The notes under the pieces: generated by a model
The model's input: only the letters and a program-made list of their open reading frames with translations
Told to the model about the DNA's origin: nothing
Database searches by the model: none
In this document: positions 19,496 through 28,754 of the stretch, piece by piece
Numbering within the stretch: position 1 is the stretch's first letter
Layout of the letters: each line of letters starts with the position of its first letter
Position numbers and translations under genes: made by a program
Origin: Bradyrhizobium sp. MOS003
Lineage (GTDB): Bacteria > Pseudomonadota > Alphaproteobacteria > Rhizobiales > Xanthobacteraceae
Direction: 5' to 3'
Length of the DNA stretch: 64,000 nucleotides
Assembly: GCF_003020125.1 (NCBI RefSeq)
Contig: NZ_PYFW01000004.1
Span: 124,001 to 188,000, forward strand

Positions 19496-20719
19496 CTACG
19501 ACGCCGCCCGCGACGCGTCGGCCGAAAGACGCCCGAGCAGTGACCGCGCCGTGTCCGACGGCGAGAGCGAATCCACCGAGACGACAGGATCGCTGCGCAT
19601 CTCGTGCTTGCCGTTCGAGGTGTGCCGCATCACCGCCGACAAACGGCGAGCGATCATGTGCGCCGTGCGGAAGTCGGTCTCCGCGAACACGACGATGACG
19701 GAGCCGTCCTTCTGGGCCGCGCCAAAATCCATCTGCCGCATCAGCCGGCTCAGGATGCGCGCAGCATCGAGCTGGGCGCGCGAATTGCCGGGATCGAAAG
19801 CGAAACGCGCGACCGAGAGGCCGCCGCCGCGGGCCAGTGTCTGCTCCACCGCCTTGGCAAAATCGCGGGCAAAGGCTTCCACCGTGAGCAGGCCGCTGCG
19901 CGGATCGAGCCAGCCGCCGGCATCGATCGAGCGCAGCGTCCGACTCAGCTGTGCTTCCATCGCGTGCTGGCGGATCAAGGGCAGCGCGTTGGCGGCGACC
20001 TTGGCCGGCTCGCCCGGGATCAGCTCCAGATTCGGCAGGTCGTAGGTCTGCGTCAGCTGGTGCGCGGTGACGACCACGGGCAGGCTGCGGAAGCGGGTGT
20101 CCTCGGCGAGCACCGTGAGAAAGGCGTCGGTGACGCGCGCGGTAAAACCTTCGGCAAGCACGACGCCGTCGAGGTCGCGGGTGTTGAGATGTTTGGCCGC
20201 GGCTTCGATCGAGAGCGCACCGATGACACCGGCGCGCTCGCCGAACGCGACAGAGAGCGCAGGGTAAGCCGCGCCGCGGCCGATCAGGAGCACGGTGGCA
20301 TCGCGGGCGGGATCGGCCTCCGGCAGCGCGACTTTCACCTCAGGCAGCCGGCGCAGCACCGTGGCATGAAGCGTGCGGACGCGCAGCGCGGCGCGAAGCC
20401 GTGCGATCAGGCGGTCGGAATTGCCGCCGCGAGAGGAAAAGGGCAGGGCGTTGGGAGGCAGCGCGCCCGAAGCATCGAGGGCCACGAAGGGAAGGTAGGG
20501 CGACTGATCGGCGATCTTCCTTGCGAGCGGCGCGATATGCGGCTCGTGACCGCCGGATATTTGGGCGAGAACCACGGCCGGCTGGACCTGCTCGACCGCG
20601 CGCGCTGCGCTGGCCCAGTCGGTGTCGACGACGGGAAAGAGCCGGGCCTCGTCCAGCGCCGCAATGAAGGGCGGCCGCTCGGCATTTGACACAAACAGGA
20701 TCGGGCCCGCCTGGGACAT
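19496..20719 (-). CDS. PleD-like protein with degenerate GGDEF domain
   Basis: 407 aa from MSQAGPILFVSNAERPPFIA; 12 further upstream codons are open but lack a ribosome site. The N-terminal two-thirds looks like two receiver-type alpha/beta modules (ILFVSNAERP and VLLIGRGAAYPALSVAF) lacking the normal phospho-acceptor pattern. The C-terminal part begins WLDPRSGLLTVEAFARDFAK, recalling the D-x-LTGLxNR entry of GGDEF domains, but no GGDEF/GGEEF active-site loop follows (DGSVIVVFAETDFRTAHMIA occupies its place). It is therefore probably not a diguanylate cyclase. Assignment from fold-like patterns; role unknown. Confidence 0.7.
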   Translation of the reverse strand: MSQAGPILFVSNAERPPFIAALDEARLFPVVDTDWASAARAVEQVQPAVVLAQISGGHEPHIAPLARKIADQSPYLPFVALDASGALPPNALPFSSRGGNSDRLIARLRAALRVRTLHATVLRRLPEVKVALPEADPARDATVLLIGRGAAYPALSVAFGERAGVIGALSIEAAAKHLNTRDLDGVVLAEGFTARVTDAFLTVLAEDTRFRSLPVVVTAHQLTQTYDLPNLELIPGEPAKVAANALPLIRQHAMEAQLSRTLRSIDAGGWLDPRSGLLTVEAFARDFAKAVEQTLARGGGLSVARFAFDPGNSRAQLDAARILSRLMRQMDFGAAQKDGSVIVVFAETDFRTAHMIARRLSAVMRHTSNGKHEMRSDPVVSVDSLSPSDTARSLLGRLSADASRAAS

Positions 20720-20805
20720 TCGACAAACTCTGATCACGCGACAGATGCCGTGCAATCTAGTTTGGCCGCCTTAATGCGGCGTCAACATACCAGGCGAAAC
20801 TGCGC

Positions 20806-22308
20806 CTAGACCGGGCCGGAGCGGTCGCGAAAAGCCTCGACCATCAGGGGGTTAAGCCCGAGCTCGCTGAGCGCCTCGCGGGCCCGGGTGTTGTCCTGGG
20901 CGCGTCCGGCCAGCCGGTGGCCGGAAAGCCGGTCGGGCAGCGCGGTGAGCAGGGCGCCCTGGCCGAGCCGGCGGGCCCATTCCTGGAGGTCGTTGGAGAG
21001 GAAGCGGTAGCCGCCGACGGCCATGATGCCGGAGGGGGGTGCGGTAATGCAGATCGCACCGCTGGGGCGGTCGAGCCGTGCGGCATAGCCGGTGTCGACA
21101 TAGTCCCGCGGCGGCTGCGCGATCAGCGTGTCGCCGACCGGCTGCGGCGGCGCATAGGCCGCGATCGGCACCATCGCGCCGCGCAGGCCGAGCGTGCCCT
21201 TTGGCGTCAGCAGGATCTCGCCGGCAATGGACGAGCCGGATTGCTCGCGCGGGGCGCCGTGCGGCCCGGGCATCACCGCAACCGGCATGCCGTCCTCGCC
21301 GCGGCGGGCGCCGAACAGCCCGGCCTCGCCGAACAGGTAGACGTCGGTCAGCGGCGCATGCGGCGCGATCCAGGCATCGCTCGTTGCCACCTGCTCGGGC
21401 GCGCGCCACAGGCCGATGACGTTGCGCAAAGACGGCATCCGCCCCGCCAGATCGGAATCGCCGAGGCGCAAGGCGAGCTGTGCAGGCGCGATCAGCACCT
21501 CGCATTCATGCTCGTTGATCTGCCGCTCCAGCACCTCGTTCTCGAACGGATGATGCAGCGCCAGCGCACCGCCGGAGAGCAACCACACCGCAAGCGAGGA
21601 GGCGAGGCCTGCGAACGACATCGGCGTGAACGCCGCCATCACGGTCGCGCCCTGCCTGATGTCTGCTTCCAGCGACATCGCAAGGCCGCCGGCGATCAGG
21701 CTGAAATGCGGTCGCGGCACCGGGCGAAAGCCTTCCGCGGTGACGTCGAAGGAGATCATCGCCGCCTTGCGACCGTCCTGGATCACGGCGCGTGTGGTGC
21801 CGGGCGGGCGGGCCAGCACGTCATCGAGCGAAGCCATGCCTTCGGGCAGATCGGTGCCGAAGCCGCAAACGTGACGGATCGAGAAGGCTTCAGCGGCCGC
21901 ATGCATAGCCAGATCGGCATAGCTGACGCCGTCGACCGTGCTCATGGTGACGATGGCGCGCGCCGCGGTGCGGTTCAGCGCCGCGGTCAGTTCCGCATGC
22001 CGCCACAGCAGCGGCAGCACCGCGACGACGAGGCCGGCGCGATGGGCGGCGAGCACGGTGAGCACGAACTCGACCGTCGCAGGCAATTGGATCGCGATGA
22101 CGGAATTGGCCGGCAGGCCCGATTCGACGAAATAGGCCGACAGCGCCTCGATGGCCGTGTCGGCCTCGGCATAGGTCATCCGCCGCGGCTCGTGCCCGGT
22201 CACGCGGGGCTTGTTGAGGGGATCGAGCAGAGCGAGCGCGTGCGGCTGCCGTATCAGCGTGCGCTGAAACAACGTGTCGAGCGTCGGCGATATGGCTGGC
22301 TGGTTCAC
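20806..22308 (-). CDS. AMP-binding (acyl-adenylating) family protein with degenerate active site
   Basis: 500 aa, GTG start (22308) in MNQPAISPTLDTLFQRTLIR. The fold of adenylate-forming enzymes is recognisable: LPANSVIAIQLPATVEFVLT early, a central region with SFAGLASSLAVWLLSGGALA, and GAICITAPPSGIMAVGGYRF late. The Ser/Thr/Gly-rich phosphate loop is replaced by MISFDVTAEGFRPVPR, the usual TGD motif reads TGY (YVDTGYAARLD), and no catalytic Lys motif is evident at the C-terminus. It may be catalytically inactive or use altered chemistry. It starts 4 bases after the stop of the peptide-binding protein gene upstream, so the two are an operon. Confidence 0.8.
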   Translation of the reverse strand: MNQPAISPTLDTLFQRTLIRQPHALALLDPLNKPRVTGHEPRRMTYAEADTAIEALSAYFVESGLPANSVIAIQLPATVEFVLTVLAAHRAGLVVAVLPLLWRHAELTAALNRTAARAIVTMSTVDGVSYADLAMHAAAEAFSIRHVCGFGTDLPEGMASLDDVLARPPGTTRAVIQDGRKAAMISFDVTAEGFRPVPRPHFSLIAGGLAMSLEADIRQGATVMAAFTPMSFAGLASSLAVWLLSGGALALHHPFENEVLERQINEHECEVLIAPAQLALRLGDSDLAGRMPSLRNVIGLWRAPEQVATSDAWIAPHAPLTDVYLFGEAGLFGARRGEDGMPVAVMPGPHGAPREQSGSSIAGEILLTPKGTLGLRGAMVPIAAYAPPQPVGDTLIAQPPRDYVDTGYAARLDRPSGAICITAPPSGIMAVGGYRFLSNDLQEWARRLGQGALLTALPDRLSGHRLAGRAQDNTRAREALSELGLNPLMVEAFRDRSGPV

Positions 22309-22312
22309 GGCG

Positions 22313-24157
22313 TCACTTTGCTTGATGAGCTTGCGGCTGCCCCTTCGACCACCAGGTCTCCGGCAAATAGCCCGAGAGCGAGGTGGTCTTGGGTCGTTCT
22401 ATCCGATTCCACCGCGCGATCCATTGCTCGGATACGTTAAACAGGGGGATTGTGTAGAAGCCCGCGATCAGGGCGCGGTCGAGCGCCCGCACCGACGAGA
22501 CGAAATCCGTATGTTCACGGGCCTCAAGCAGGGCGGCGATCATGGCATCGACCGCGCCGTCCCTGGCGCCCATGTAATTGCGGGTCCCCGGATTGTCGGC
22601 CGCAGCGCTGCCCCAATAGAAAGATTGCTCGTTGCCGGGCGACAGCGACTGGTCCCAGCGGTTCTGGATCATGTCGAATTCGTAAGCGAGCCGGCGCTGG
22701 TCAAACTGCACGGGATCGACGGTTCGCACGCTCGGCTCGATGCCGGCGCGCTTGAGGTCGCGCTGGAATGCGAGCGCGATCCGTTCCTGGTCGCGGGTCG
22801 TGACCAGGATCTCGAAAGCGAAGGGCGCTTTGGTCGCGCGGTTGCGCAGCACCGTGCCGTCGAGATCGTAGCCGGCGTCGGACAACAACTTCAGCGCCGC
22901 GCGCAGCTTGGTGCGGTCGCGCCCTGAGCCGTCGGTCACCGGCAAGCGGTAGCTGCCGTCCATGATATCGGGTCGAATTTGCGCTGCGAAGGGCTTCAGC
23001 AGCTCGCGCTCGCGCGCGTCCGCAGGCCGGCCATAGGCCGACAGGTCGGAGCCGGCGAAATAGCCGGCCACGCGCGAATAGAGCCCGAAGAAGTAGTTGC
23101 GGTTGACCAGCTCAAAATCGAACAGCAGCGTCAGCGCCTGGCGGACGCGGATGTCGGCGAATAGAGGACGGCGGGTGTTGAACACCAGGAACTCGGATGG
23201 CTGCGGCAGGCCCGGCTTGACGGTGTCGCGGATCACCTCGCCGCTTCTGGCAGCCGGGAAATCATAGCCGTCGTGCCAGCGCAGCGGCTCGTGCTCGATT
23301 CGGAAATCGTAGAGGCCGCGCTTGAAGGCCTCGAACTGGCCGTTGGCCTCGCGAAAATAGTCGAGCCGGATCTCGTCGAAATTGTAGAGCCCGCGGTTGA
23401 TGGCGAGGTCGCGGCCCCAATAGTCGGGATCACGGGTGAGTGTGACGCTGGCCCCGGGCTTCACGGCCGTGACCCGATAGGGGCCGGAGCCGATCGGGCT
23501 CGTCAGCGTCGTCTCCTCGAAGGTCGCGACGTCGACCGCGTGCTTGGGCAGGATCGGCATCAGGCCGAGGATCAGCGGCAGCTCGCGGTCGTTGGCGCCT
23601 GCGAGGTCGAAGCGGACGGTGAGGGGATCGGGAGCTTCGGCCCTGGCGACTTTGGCGTAGTACTGCCGGTGGTTGGGGCGGCCGTGATCGCGCAGCAGCT
23701 GCCAGGAGAACAGCACGTCTTCGGCCGTGACCGGCTTGCCGTCGGAGAAGCGGGCGCGCGGATCGAGGCGGAACGTGACGAAGCTCCGTTCGTCGTTGGT
23801 CTCGACGCTCCTGGCGAGCAGGCCATAGAGCGTGAACGGCTCGTCATTGCCGCGCGCAAGCAGGCTCTCGATGACGTAGCCGCGCATCTGCTGCGCGGCC
23901 AATCCCCTCACGATGAAGGGATTGAGGCTGTCGAAGGTGCCGAGGACACCCCAGGTTAGGCGGCCGCCCTTGGGGGCATCGGGATTGGCATAGGGCATGT
24001 GGGTGAAATCGGCCGGCATGGCCGGCTTGCCGTGCATGGCGATGGCATGGGCTTCCTCGGCCCGCGCGCCGATGGCGGACAGCCCAACCGCGAGCACAGA
24101 GGCAACGACGCACAGGCGGAGACCGGGGCCCTCGAAAAGGCGCTGGAACTTGAACAT
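22313..24157 (-). CDS. Family 5 extracellular solute-binding protein, YejA-like peptide ABC transporter component
   Basis: 614 aa. The signal peptide is visible in MFKFQRLFEGPGLRLCVVAS ending GARA; an alternative upstream frame to 24274 has no signal and is rejected. Family 5 features are HAIAMHGKPAMPADFTHMPY, GGRLTWGVLGTFDSLNPFIV, RFSDGKPVTAEDVLFSWQLL and LTRDPDYWGRDLAINRG. The first phrase is typical of YejA-type microcin C/oligopeptide binding proteins. No permease or ATPase gene is adjacent, so it must work with a transporter elsewhere. The next gene is the degenerate AMP-binding protein. Confidence 0.9.
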   Translation of the reverse strand: MFKFQRLFEGPGLRLCVVASVLAVGLSAIGARAEEAHAIAMHGKPAMPADFTHMPYANPDAPKGGRLTWGVLGTFDSLNPFIVRGLAAQQMRGYVIESLLARGNDEPFTLYGLLARSVETNDERSFVTFRLDPRARFSDGKPVTAEDVLFSWQLLRDHGRPNHRQYYAKVARAEAPDPLTVRFDLAGANDRELPLILGLMPILPKHAVDVATFEETTLTSPIGSGPYRVTAVKPGASVTLTRDPDYWGRDLAINRGLYNFDEIRLDYFREANGQFEAFKRGLYDFRIEHEPLRWHDGYDFPAARSGEVIRDTVKPGLPQPSEFLVFNTRRPLFADIRVRQALTLLFDFELVNRNYFFGLYSRVAGYFAGSDLSAYGRPADARERELLKPFAAQIRPDIMDGSYRLPVTDGSGRDRTKLRAALKLLSDAGYDLDGTVLRNRATKAPFAFEILVTTRDQERIALAFQRDLKRAGIEPSVRTVDPVQFDQRRLAYEFDMIQNRWDQSLSPGNEQSFYWGSAAADNPGTRNYMGARDGAVDAMIAALLEAREHTDFVSSVRALDRALIAGFYTIPLFNVSEQWIARWNRIERPKTTSLSGYLPETWWSKGQPQAHQAK

Positions 24158-24418
24158 CGGCACACGTTGATTCGAGGACCGGCTGGGCTTGAATCCTATC
24201 ACAGGGAATTTCACCGGACGCAGCTGCGGATGTGGCCAAAGACGGTTGTCGGCATTGATCTTTTCGTCGGCCACGTTAAGAAGGCACCCAATCGCGCAAG
24301 AGCGCCGAGCCCGTCACTTAACTGCCTCAATTGACGGGGAGAGAGCCGCGCCCAAGGCGGCTAGGTTCGGCGCTTCGGAGCGGTTCGGGCGCTTCCCGTT
24401 CAGAAAGGGTTTTCCGCA

Positions 24419-25237
24419 ATGAATTTCCGTTACTTGGCCGCGTCCGTCCGGCCGCGTGGGCAACTTCTCGCCCTGTTGACGGCGACGGCGTTGGCCGTTC
24501 CGTTTGCCGCCGAGGCCCAGACCCCGGCGCCGGCCCCCGGTGCGCCCAAGGCGGCTCCGGCCCCGAAAGCGGCTCCCAAGGCTGCCCCCAAGGCTCCGGC
24601 GCCGGCCGCTCAGGCCCCCGCCCAGCAGGCTCCCGCGGCAGGCGCTCCGGCGCAGCAGGGCGCGGCCCAGCCGGCTGATCAGCAGATCCAGTTGATCTAC
24701 GCCCCTTGGACCAAGTTCTGCCTCAAGGGCCAGGATGCCAACGCCAAGCAGGTCTGCTTCACCGGCAAGGACGGCCGCATCGAATCGGGCCAACCGGTCA
24801 TCGCTGCCGTCATCATCGAGCCGGAAGGCGAGCCCAAGAAGATCCTGCGCGTGACGCTGCCGCTCGGCATGCAGCTCGTGCACGGCACCCGGATCATCGT
24901 GGACAGCAACGCGCCGCTGCAGCAGCCCTATGTGATCTGCTTCCAGAACGGCTGCATGTCCGATTACGAGGCGACCCCCGAGCTCATCAACAGCATGAAG
25001 AAGGGCCAGAATCTCGTCGTCCAGGCGATCAACGCCAACGGCGCGCCGCTGACCCTGCCGCTGCCGCTCGCCGGCGAATTCCAGAAGGCCTATGACGGTC
25101 CGCCGACCGATCCGAAGGTGTTCGAGGAAAACCAGAAGAAGCTTCAGGAAGAGCTTCAGAAGAAGGCCGAAGAGCTGCAGAAGAAGCAGCAGCAAAGCGG
25201 TGGCGCCCCCGGCGCCGCTCCAGCGGGTCAGAAATAA
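24419..25237 (+). CDS. Invasion-associated locus B (IalB) family secreted protein
   Basis: 272 aa. Signal peptide (RGQLLALLTATALAVPFAAE) followed by a Pro/Ala/Lys linker of about 55 residues. The IalB domain then starts IQLIYAPWTKFCLKGQDANA, with conserved CF and the later pair ICFQNGCMSDYEATPELI, likely disulfide-bonded in the periplasm. The C-terminus is a charged Glu/Lys/Gln helix (ENQKKLQEELQKKAEELQKK). The family is common in rhizobia and in Bartonella; its function outside pathogens is unclear. A terminator follows directly. Confidence 0.92.
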   Translation: MNFRYLAASVRPRGQLLALLTATALAVPFAAEAQTPAPAPGAPKAAPAPKAAPKAAPKAPAPAAQAPAQQAPAAGAPAQQGAAQPADQQIQLIYAPWTKFCLKGQDANAKQVCFTGKDGRIESGQPVIAAVIIEPEGEPKKILRVTLPLGMQLVHGTRIIVDSNAPLQQPYVICFQNGCMSDYEATPELINSMKKGQNLVVQAINANGAPLTLPLPLAGEFQKAYDGPPTDPKVFEENQKKLQEELQKKAEELQKKQQQSGGAPGAAPAGQK

Positions 25238-25264
25238 TCGGGACCAGATCCCCGACATGAGAAA

Positions 25265-25289
25265 GGCGCTCAAATCGAGCGCCTTTTTT
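25265..25289 (+). terminator. Intrinsic terminator after the IalB-family gene
   Basis: GGCGCTC (25265-25271) and GAGCGCC (25277-25283) form a 7-base stem with a 5-base loop, followed by six T. It is a strong rho-independent terminator on the plus strand, 28 bases after the stop. Confidence 0.88.
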
Positions 25290-25315
25290 GTTGGCTGGTT
25301 GCCGGTAGAGAAAAC

Positions 25316-25648
25316 TCAGTTCAGCGAGGGATTGCGGGGGCGATAGCCGCCGGTCTTGTCCTTGATGAAGATCTCGGCGACCTGGGAATGCCGGACCGGC
25401 TCGCCGGACTCGTCAGGCAGAAGGTTCTGCTCCGAAACATAGGCGACGTATTCCGAATCCGCGTTCTCAGCGAGCAGGTGGTAGAACGGCTGGTCCTTGT
25501 GGGGCCGTACCTCCTCGGGGATCGACAGCCACCATTCCTCGGTGTTGTTGAATTCCGGATCGATGTCGAAGATCACACCCCGGAACGAGAAGATCCGGTG
25601 GCGTACGACCTGTCCGATCTGGAATTTGGCGGTCCGCGCTTTAATCAT
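25316..25648 (-). CDS. hspQ: Heat-shock protein HspQ (YccV/hemimethylated-DNA-binding-like)
   Basis: 110 aa from MIKARTAKFQIGQVVRHRIF. The family motifs are GVIFDIDPEFNNTEEWWLSI, PHKDQPFYHLLAEN and YVAYVSEQNLL. HspQ is a specificity adaptor and activator for Lon protease and binds unstable proteins; in enterobacteria it is heat induced. The open frame goes 15 codons further upstream (to 25693) but lacks family similarity. The gene converges on the IalB terminator. Confidence 0.92.
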   Translation of the reverse strand: MIKARTAKFQIGQVVRHRIFSFRGVIFDIDPEFNNTEEWWLSIPEEVRPHKDQPFYHLLAENADSEYVAYVSEQNLLPDESGEPVRHSQVAEIFIKDKTGGYRPRNPSLN

Positions 25649-25754
25649 TCCCCGTCGATAGACCAGGATTGTGGCCGATGCTAGTGGCCTCATCTGGAAT
25701 TAACGTTCACTCACGGGGCGGATAGCCCCCGACTCTTCAGAAAACGCTTCATCA

Positions 25755-26708
25755 ATGGTCGATATCCTCAATCTGGCATTACCTTATTTCGGCTTGATCT
25801 TCGTCGGCTTCGCCTGCGGCAAGGTCAAGTCCCTGCCGGAATCGGGCCTCGCCTGGATGAACTTCTTTCTGCTCTACGTGTCGCTGCCGGCCCTGCTGTT
25901 TGCGATCATGTCGAAGACGCCGTTTTCGGAATTGAACAACCCGCCGTTCCTGGTGGCGACCACGCTGTCGACGGTTGCGGCGTTCACCCTGGCGCTGGTG
26001 GTCGGCAAGGTTCTGGGACGGCTGACGCTGCGTGAGGCGACACTTGCAGGTCTCTCGGGCGGCTACGGCAACATCGGCTATATGGGGCCGGGGCTGGCGC
26101 TTGCGGTGCTGGGATCGAAGGCGTCGGCGCCGACCGCGCTGATTTTCTGCTGCGACAGCATCTTCCTGTTCACGATCGTGCCGCTGTTGATCGAGCTATC
26201 GGACCGCGATCATCCCTCCATCGTGCATGCCTTCGGCGTCGTGCTGAAGCAGATCGTGCTCAACCCGCTGATCATGTCGGCCTGTTTCGGCGCGGCCTTC
26301 GCATCGCTGCACATCGAAATGCCCGTCGCGCTCGATCGCATCATCACCTTCCTGCAGAACGCGGCGGCCCCGACTGCGCTGTTCGTGCTCGGCGTGACCG
26401 TGGCGCTGCGGCCGTTCGACCGTGTGCCATGGGAGGTGCCCGGTGTGATCGCGATCAAGCTGCTGTTCCATCCGCTCGCGGCATTCGGTCTGATGCTCGC
26501 GTTCGGCCCGTTCGCGCAGCCCTGGGCGGCAACCGCCGTGCTGATGGCCTCGCTGCCGCCGGCGCTGAACGTGTTCGTCATCGCGCGGCAGAACGACGCC
26601 TGGATCGAACCTGCTTCCGTGGCGGTGCTGCTGGGGACGTTTGCGTCGGTGGTCACGCTGATCAGCGTGATGTGGCTGCTTCAGAGCGGCCGGCTGGTAT
26701 TTCCGTGA
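25755..26708 (+). CDS. AEC family transporter (auxin efflux carrier/malonate permease-like)
   Basis: 317 aa with about ten transmembrane segments, the usual AEC topology of two five-helix halves. MVDILNLALPYFGLIFVGFA opens the protein; the family features GYGNIGYMGPGLALAVLG (after helix 3) and LPPALNVFVIARQND near the end are present. Substrate unknown; relatives export or import carboxylates and indole acids. ATG 25755 has no overlapping alternative. It ends 6 bases before the convergent hydroxylase stop. Confidence 0.9.
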   Translation: MVDILNLALPYFGLIFVGFACGKVKSLPESGLAWMNFFLLYVSLPALLFAIMSKTPFSELNNPPFLVATTLSTVAAFTLALVVGKVLGRLTLREATLAGLSGGYGNIGYMGPGLALAVLGSKASAPTALIFCCDSIFLFTIVPLLIELSDRDHPSIVHAFGVVLKQIVLNPLIMSACFGAAFASLHIEMPVALDRIITFLQNAAAPTALFVLGVTVALRPFDRVPWEVPGVIAIKLLFHPLAAFGLMLAFGPFAQPWAATAVLMASLPPALNVFVIARQNDAWIEPASVAVLLGTFASVVTLISVMWLLQSGRLVFP

Positions 26709-26714
26709 GCGGCT

Positions 26715-27899
26715 CTACCTTCGCCAGGTCGGTGTCAGCCCCTCCCGCATGGCAAATCGCCTGAGCGGGCCGATGGCGCCGAGCAGGTGCATGCCGACGG
26801 CGCGGACCGGCTGCAGCGGCAGGAAATCGTTGAGCAGCGAGCGGTTGGCGATGTCGATCGCAAAGGTGCGGCTCAGGATGTCCGGGCGACGTGCGCGGTC
26901 GTAGCGCCTGAGCACCTCGTTCGCGCCCGGATCCTCGCCAGCGGCAATGGCTTCGCCCGCGAGCCGTGCGATATCGGCGGCATCGCGCAGGCCGAGATTG
27001 AGGCCTTGGGCCCCGATCGGCGGAACCACATGCGCGGCTTCGCCGACCAGAGCGATGCGGTCGCGGCCGAAGGATTTCGGACGTTCGATCGCGAGCGGGA
27101 ACAGGTTGCGGCCGGGCTCGACCGTCATGCGTCCCAGGATCGAATGCGACTGCTTCTCGATCGCGGCCGACAGGTCGGCGTCGCTGAGGCCACGGAGCCG
27201 TTCGGCCTCGGCAGGCGCCGAGACCCAGACGACGCTGGAGCGGTCGCCGGGCAGGGGCACGAACACGCAGGGACCATGCGGCGTGTGGAACTCGGTCGAG
27301 ATGTTGCGATGCGGCCGCGTGTGACCGACGTTGAACGTCAGCGCTGTCTGCGTCAGCTCGCGCCGCGTCACCTCGATGCCGGCAGCCTCCCGGCACAGCG
27401 AATGCCGGCCGTCGGCGCCGACCACGAGGCGAGCCGCGAGAAACTGCGCAGACGCCGTGCGGATTGCGACGTCGTCGGCTTCGATGACGACGCTTTCGGC
27501 CTCGTCGTCGAAGCGGACGAGATTGGGCAATTCAGCCGCACGCTCTTCAAGCGCCAGCATCAGCGAGCGGTTGTCGATGTTGTAGCCGAAGGCGTCGAGC
27601 GCGATTTCGTGGCAGGAGAAGCGAACCTCGGGGCTGCGGAACAGCCGGCCGGTGTCGTCGACGAGGCGCATGACCTCCAGCGCGGCGGCCTTGTCCTTGC
27701 AACGGGACCAGACGTCGAGCGTTTCCAGCAGGTCGATGGAGGCGCCGAGCAGCGCGGTGGTGCGGTTGTCGGCATACGGCACGCGCCGCGCCACCAGAGC
27801 GGTACGGGCGCCCGCCTGCGCCAGCGCGATCGCCGCAGCAAGTCCCGCCGGTCCGCCGCCGATCACGGCCGCGTCATGGAGTGTCGATGCGTCTGTCAT
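26715..27899 (-). CDS. UbiH/UbiF/COQ6-family FAD-dependent hydroxylase
   Basis: 394 aa from MTDASTLHDAAVIGGGPAGL, giving the Rossmann FAD motif GGGPAGLAAA. The second signature, LVVGADGRHSLCREAAGI, and the third, IALVGEAAHVVPPIGAQG, are present; Glu stands where Asp is usual in GDAAH, as in alphaproteobacterial UbiL-like proteins. These flavoproteins hydroxylate the ubiquinone ring at the membrane. Which ring position cannot be judged from sequence. The start eight codons upstream (27923) is less likely. Divergent from pcs. Confidence 0.88.
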   Translation of the reverse strand: MTDASTLHDAAVIGGGPAGLAAAIALAQAGARTALVARRVPYADNRTTALLGASIDLLETLDVWSRCKDKAAALEVMRLVDDTGRLFRSPEVRFSCHEIALDAFGYNIDNRSLMLALEERAAELPNLVRFDDEAESVVIEADDVAIRTASAQFLAARLVVGADGRHSLCREAAGIEVTRRELTQTALTFNVGHTRPHRNISTEFHTPHGPCVFVPLPGDRSSVVWVSAPAEAERLRGLSDADLSAAIEKQSHSILGRMTVEPGRNLFPLAIERPKSFGRDRIALVGEAAHVVPPIGAQGLNLGLRDAADIARLAGEAIAAGEDPGANEVLRRYDRARRPDILSRTFAIDIANRSLLNDFLPLQPVRAVGMHLLGAIGPLRRFAMREGLTPTWRR

Positions 27900-28028
27900 G
27901 GAACAACAATTGACATGCTCCACGGCAAATTCAAGTCCACCTATTTTTCCATGGATTTATGACGAGTTGCGCGACGGAGCGTCGCAGTGGCTTATGTGCA
28001 AACCGGCCCCATTCTGATAGCAGAAGCC

Positions 28029-28754
28029 ATGGATACCCAGCAGGATTCCCTGAAGCCGAAACCGGCGATCCGCGCCGCAGCGTTCTCGGTGCACATCTTC
28101 ACCGCATTCGGCGCTGCGATCGCACTATTGGCGATGCTGGAGGCCGTGCGCGAGCACTGGGCGGCGATGTTTCAATGGCTGGGCGTGGCCCTGATCATCG
28201 ACGCGATCGACGGGCCGATTGCGCGCCGGCTCGACGTCAAGAACGTGCAGCCGAACTGGTCGGGCGACGTGCTCGATCTCGTGGTCGACTTCGTCACCTA
28301 TGTCTTCGTGCCGGCCTACGCGATCGTCGCCAGCGGCCTGCTGCTGCCGGTCGCGGCGCCCTTGCTCGGCGTCGCCATCATCGTCACCAGCGCACTATAT
28401 TTCGCCGATCTGCGCATGAAGGCGGACGACAACCATTTCCGCGGCTTCCCGGCGCTGTGGAATGCGGCGGCTTTCTATCTGTTCCTGCTGCACTGGCCGG
28501 CGCTGTGGTCGACGCTGCTGGTGGCGGCGCTCGTCGTGCTGACCTTCGTGCCGTTCCACGTGCTGCATCCGGTCCGCGTCGTGCGGCTGCGCTGGCTGAC
28601 GATGTCGCTGATCGCGGTCTGGGCGCTGCTCGGCCTCTACGTGCTGGACATGGATTTCCGCGTCGGCGCCGGCGTCACCGTCGCACTCTGTGCGATCGCG
28701 CTCTGGATCAGCTTCAGCGACGCCGTGATCCGGCTGCTGCGGTCGTTCGCATGA
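28029..28754 (+). CDS. pcs: Phosphatidylcholine synthase (CDP-diacylglycerol:choline phosphotransferase)
   Basis: 241 aa from MDTQQDSLKPKPAIRAAAFS. Pcs condenses CDP-diacylglycerol with choline to form phosphatidylcholine in the inner membrane, a pathway typical of plant-associated alphaproteobacteria. The CDP-alcohol phosphotransferase motif is intact: DAIDGPIARRLDV followed by WSGDVLDLVVDF gives DG-x2-AR-x(n)-G-x3-D-x3-D. About eight membrane segments are present. A GTG 14 codons upstream (27987) is possible but less likely. The stop overlaps the ATG of the TerC gene (ATGA), so the two are coupled. Confidence 0.93.
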   Translation: MDTQQDSLKPKPAIRAAAFSVHIFTAFGAAIALLAMLEAVREHWAAMFQWLGVALIIDAIDGPIARRLDVKNVQPNWSGDVLDLVVDFVTYVFVPAYAIVASGLLLPVAAPLLGVAIIVTSALYFADLRMKADDNHFRGFPALWNAAAFYLFLLHWPALWSTLLVAALVVLTFVPFHVLHPVRVVRLRWLTMSLIAVWALLGLYVLDMDFRVGAGVTVALCAIALWISFSDAVIRLLRSFA

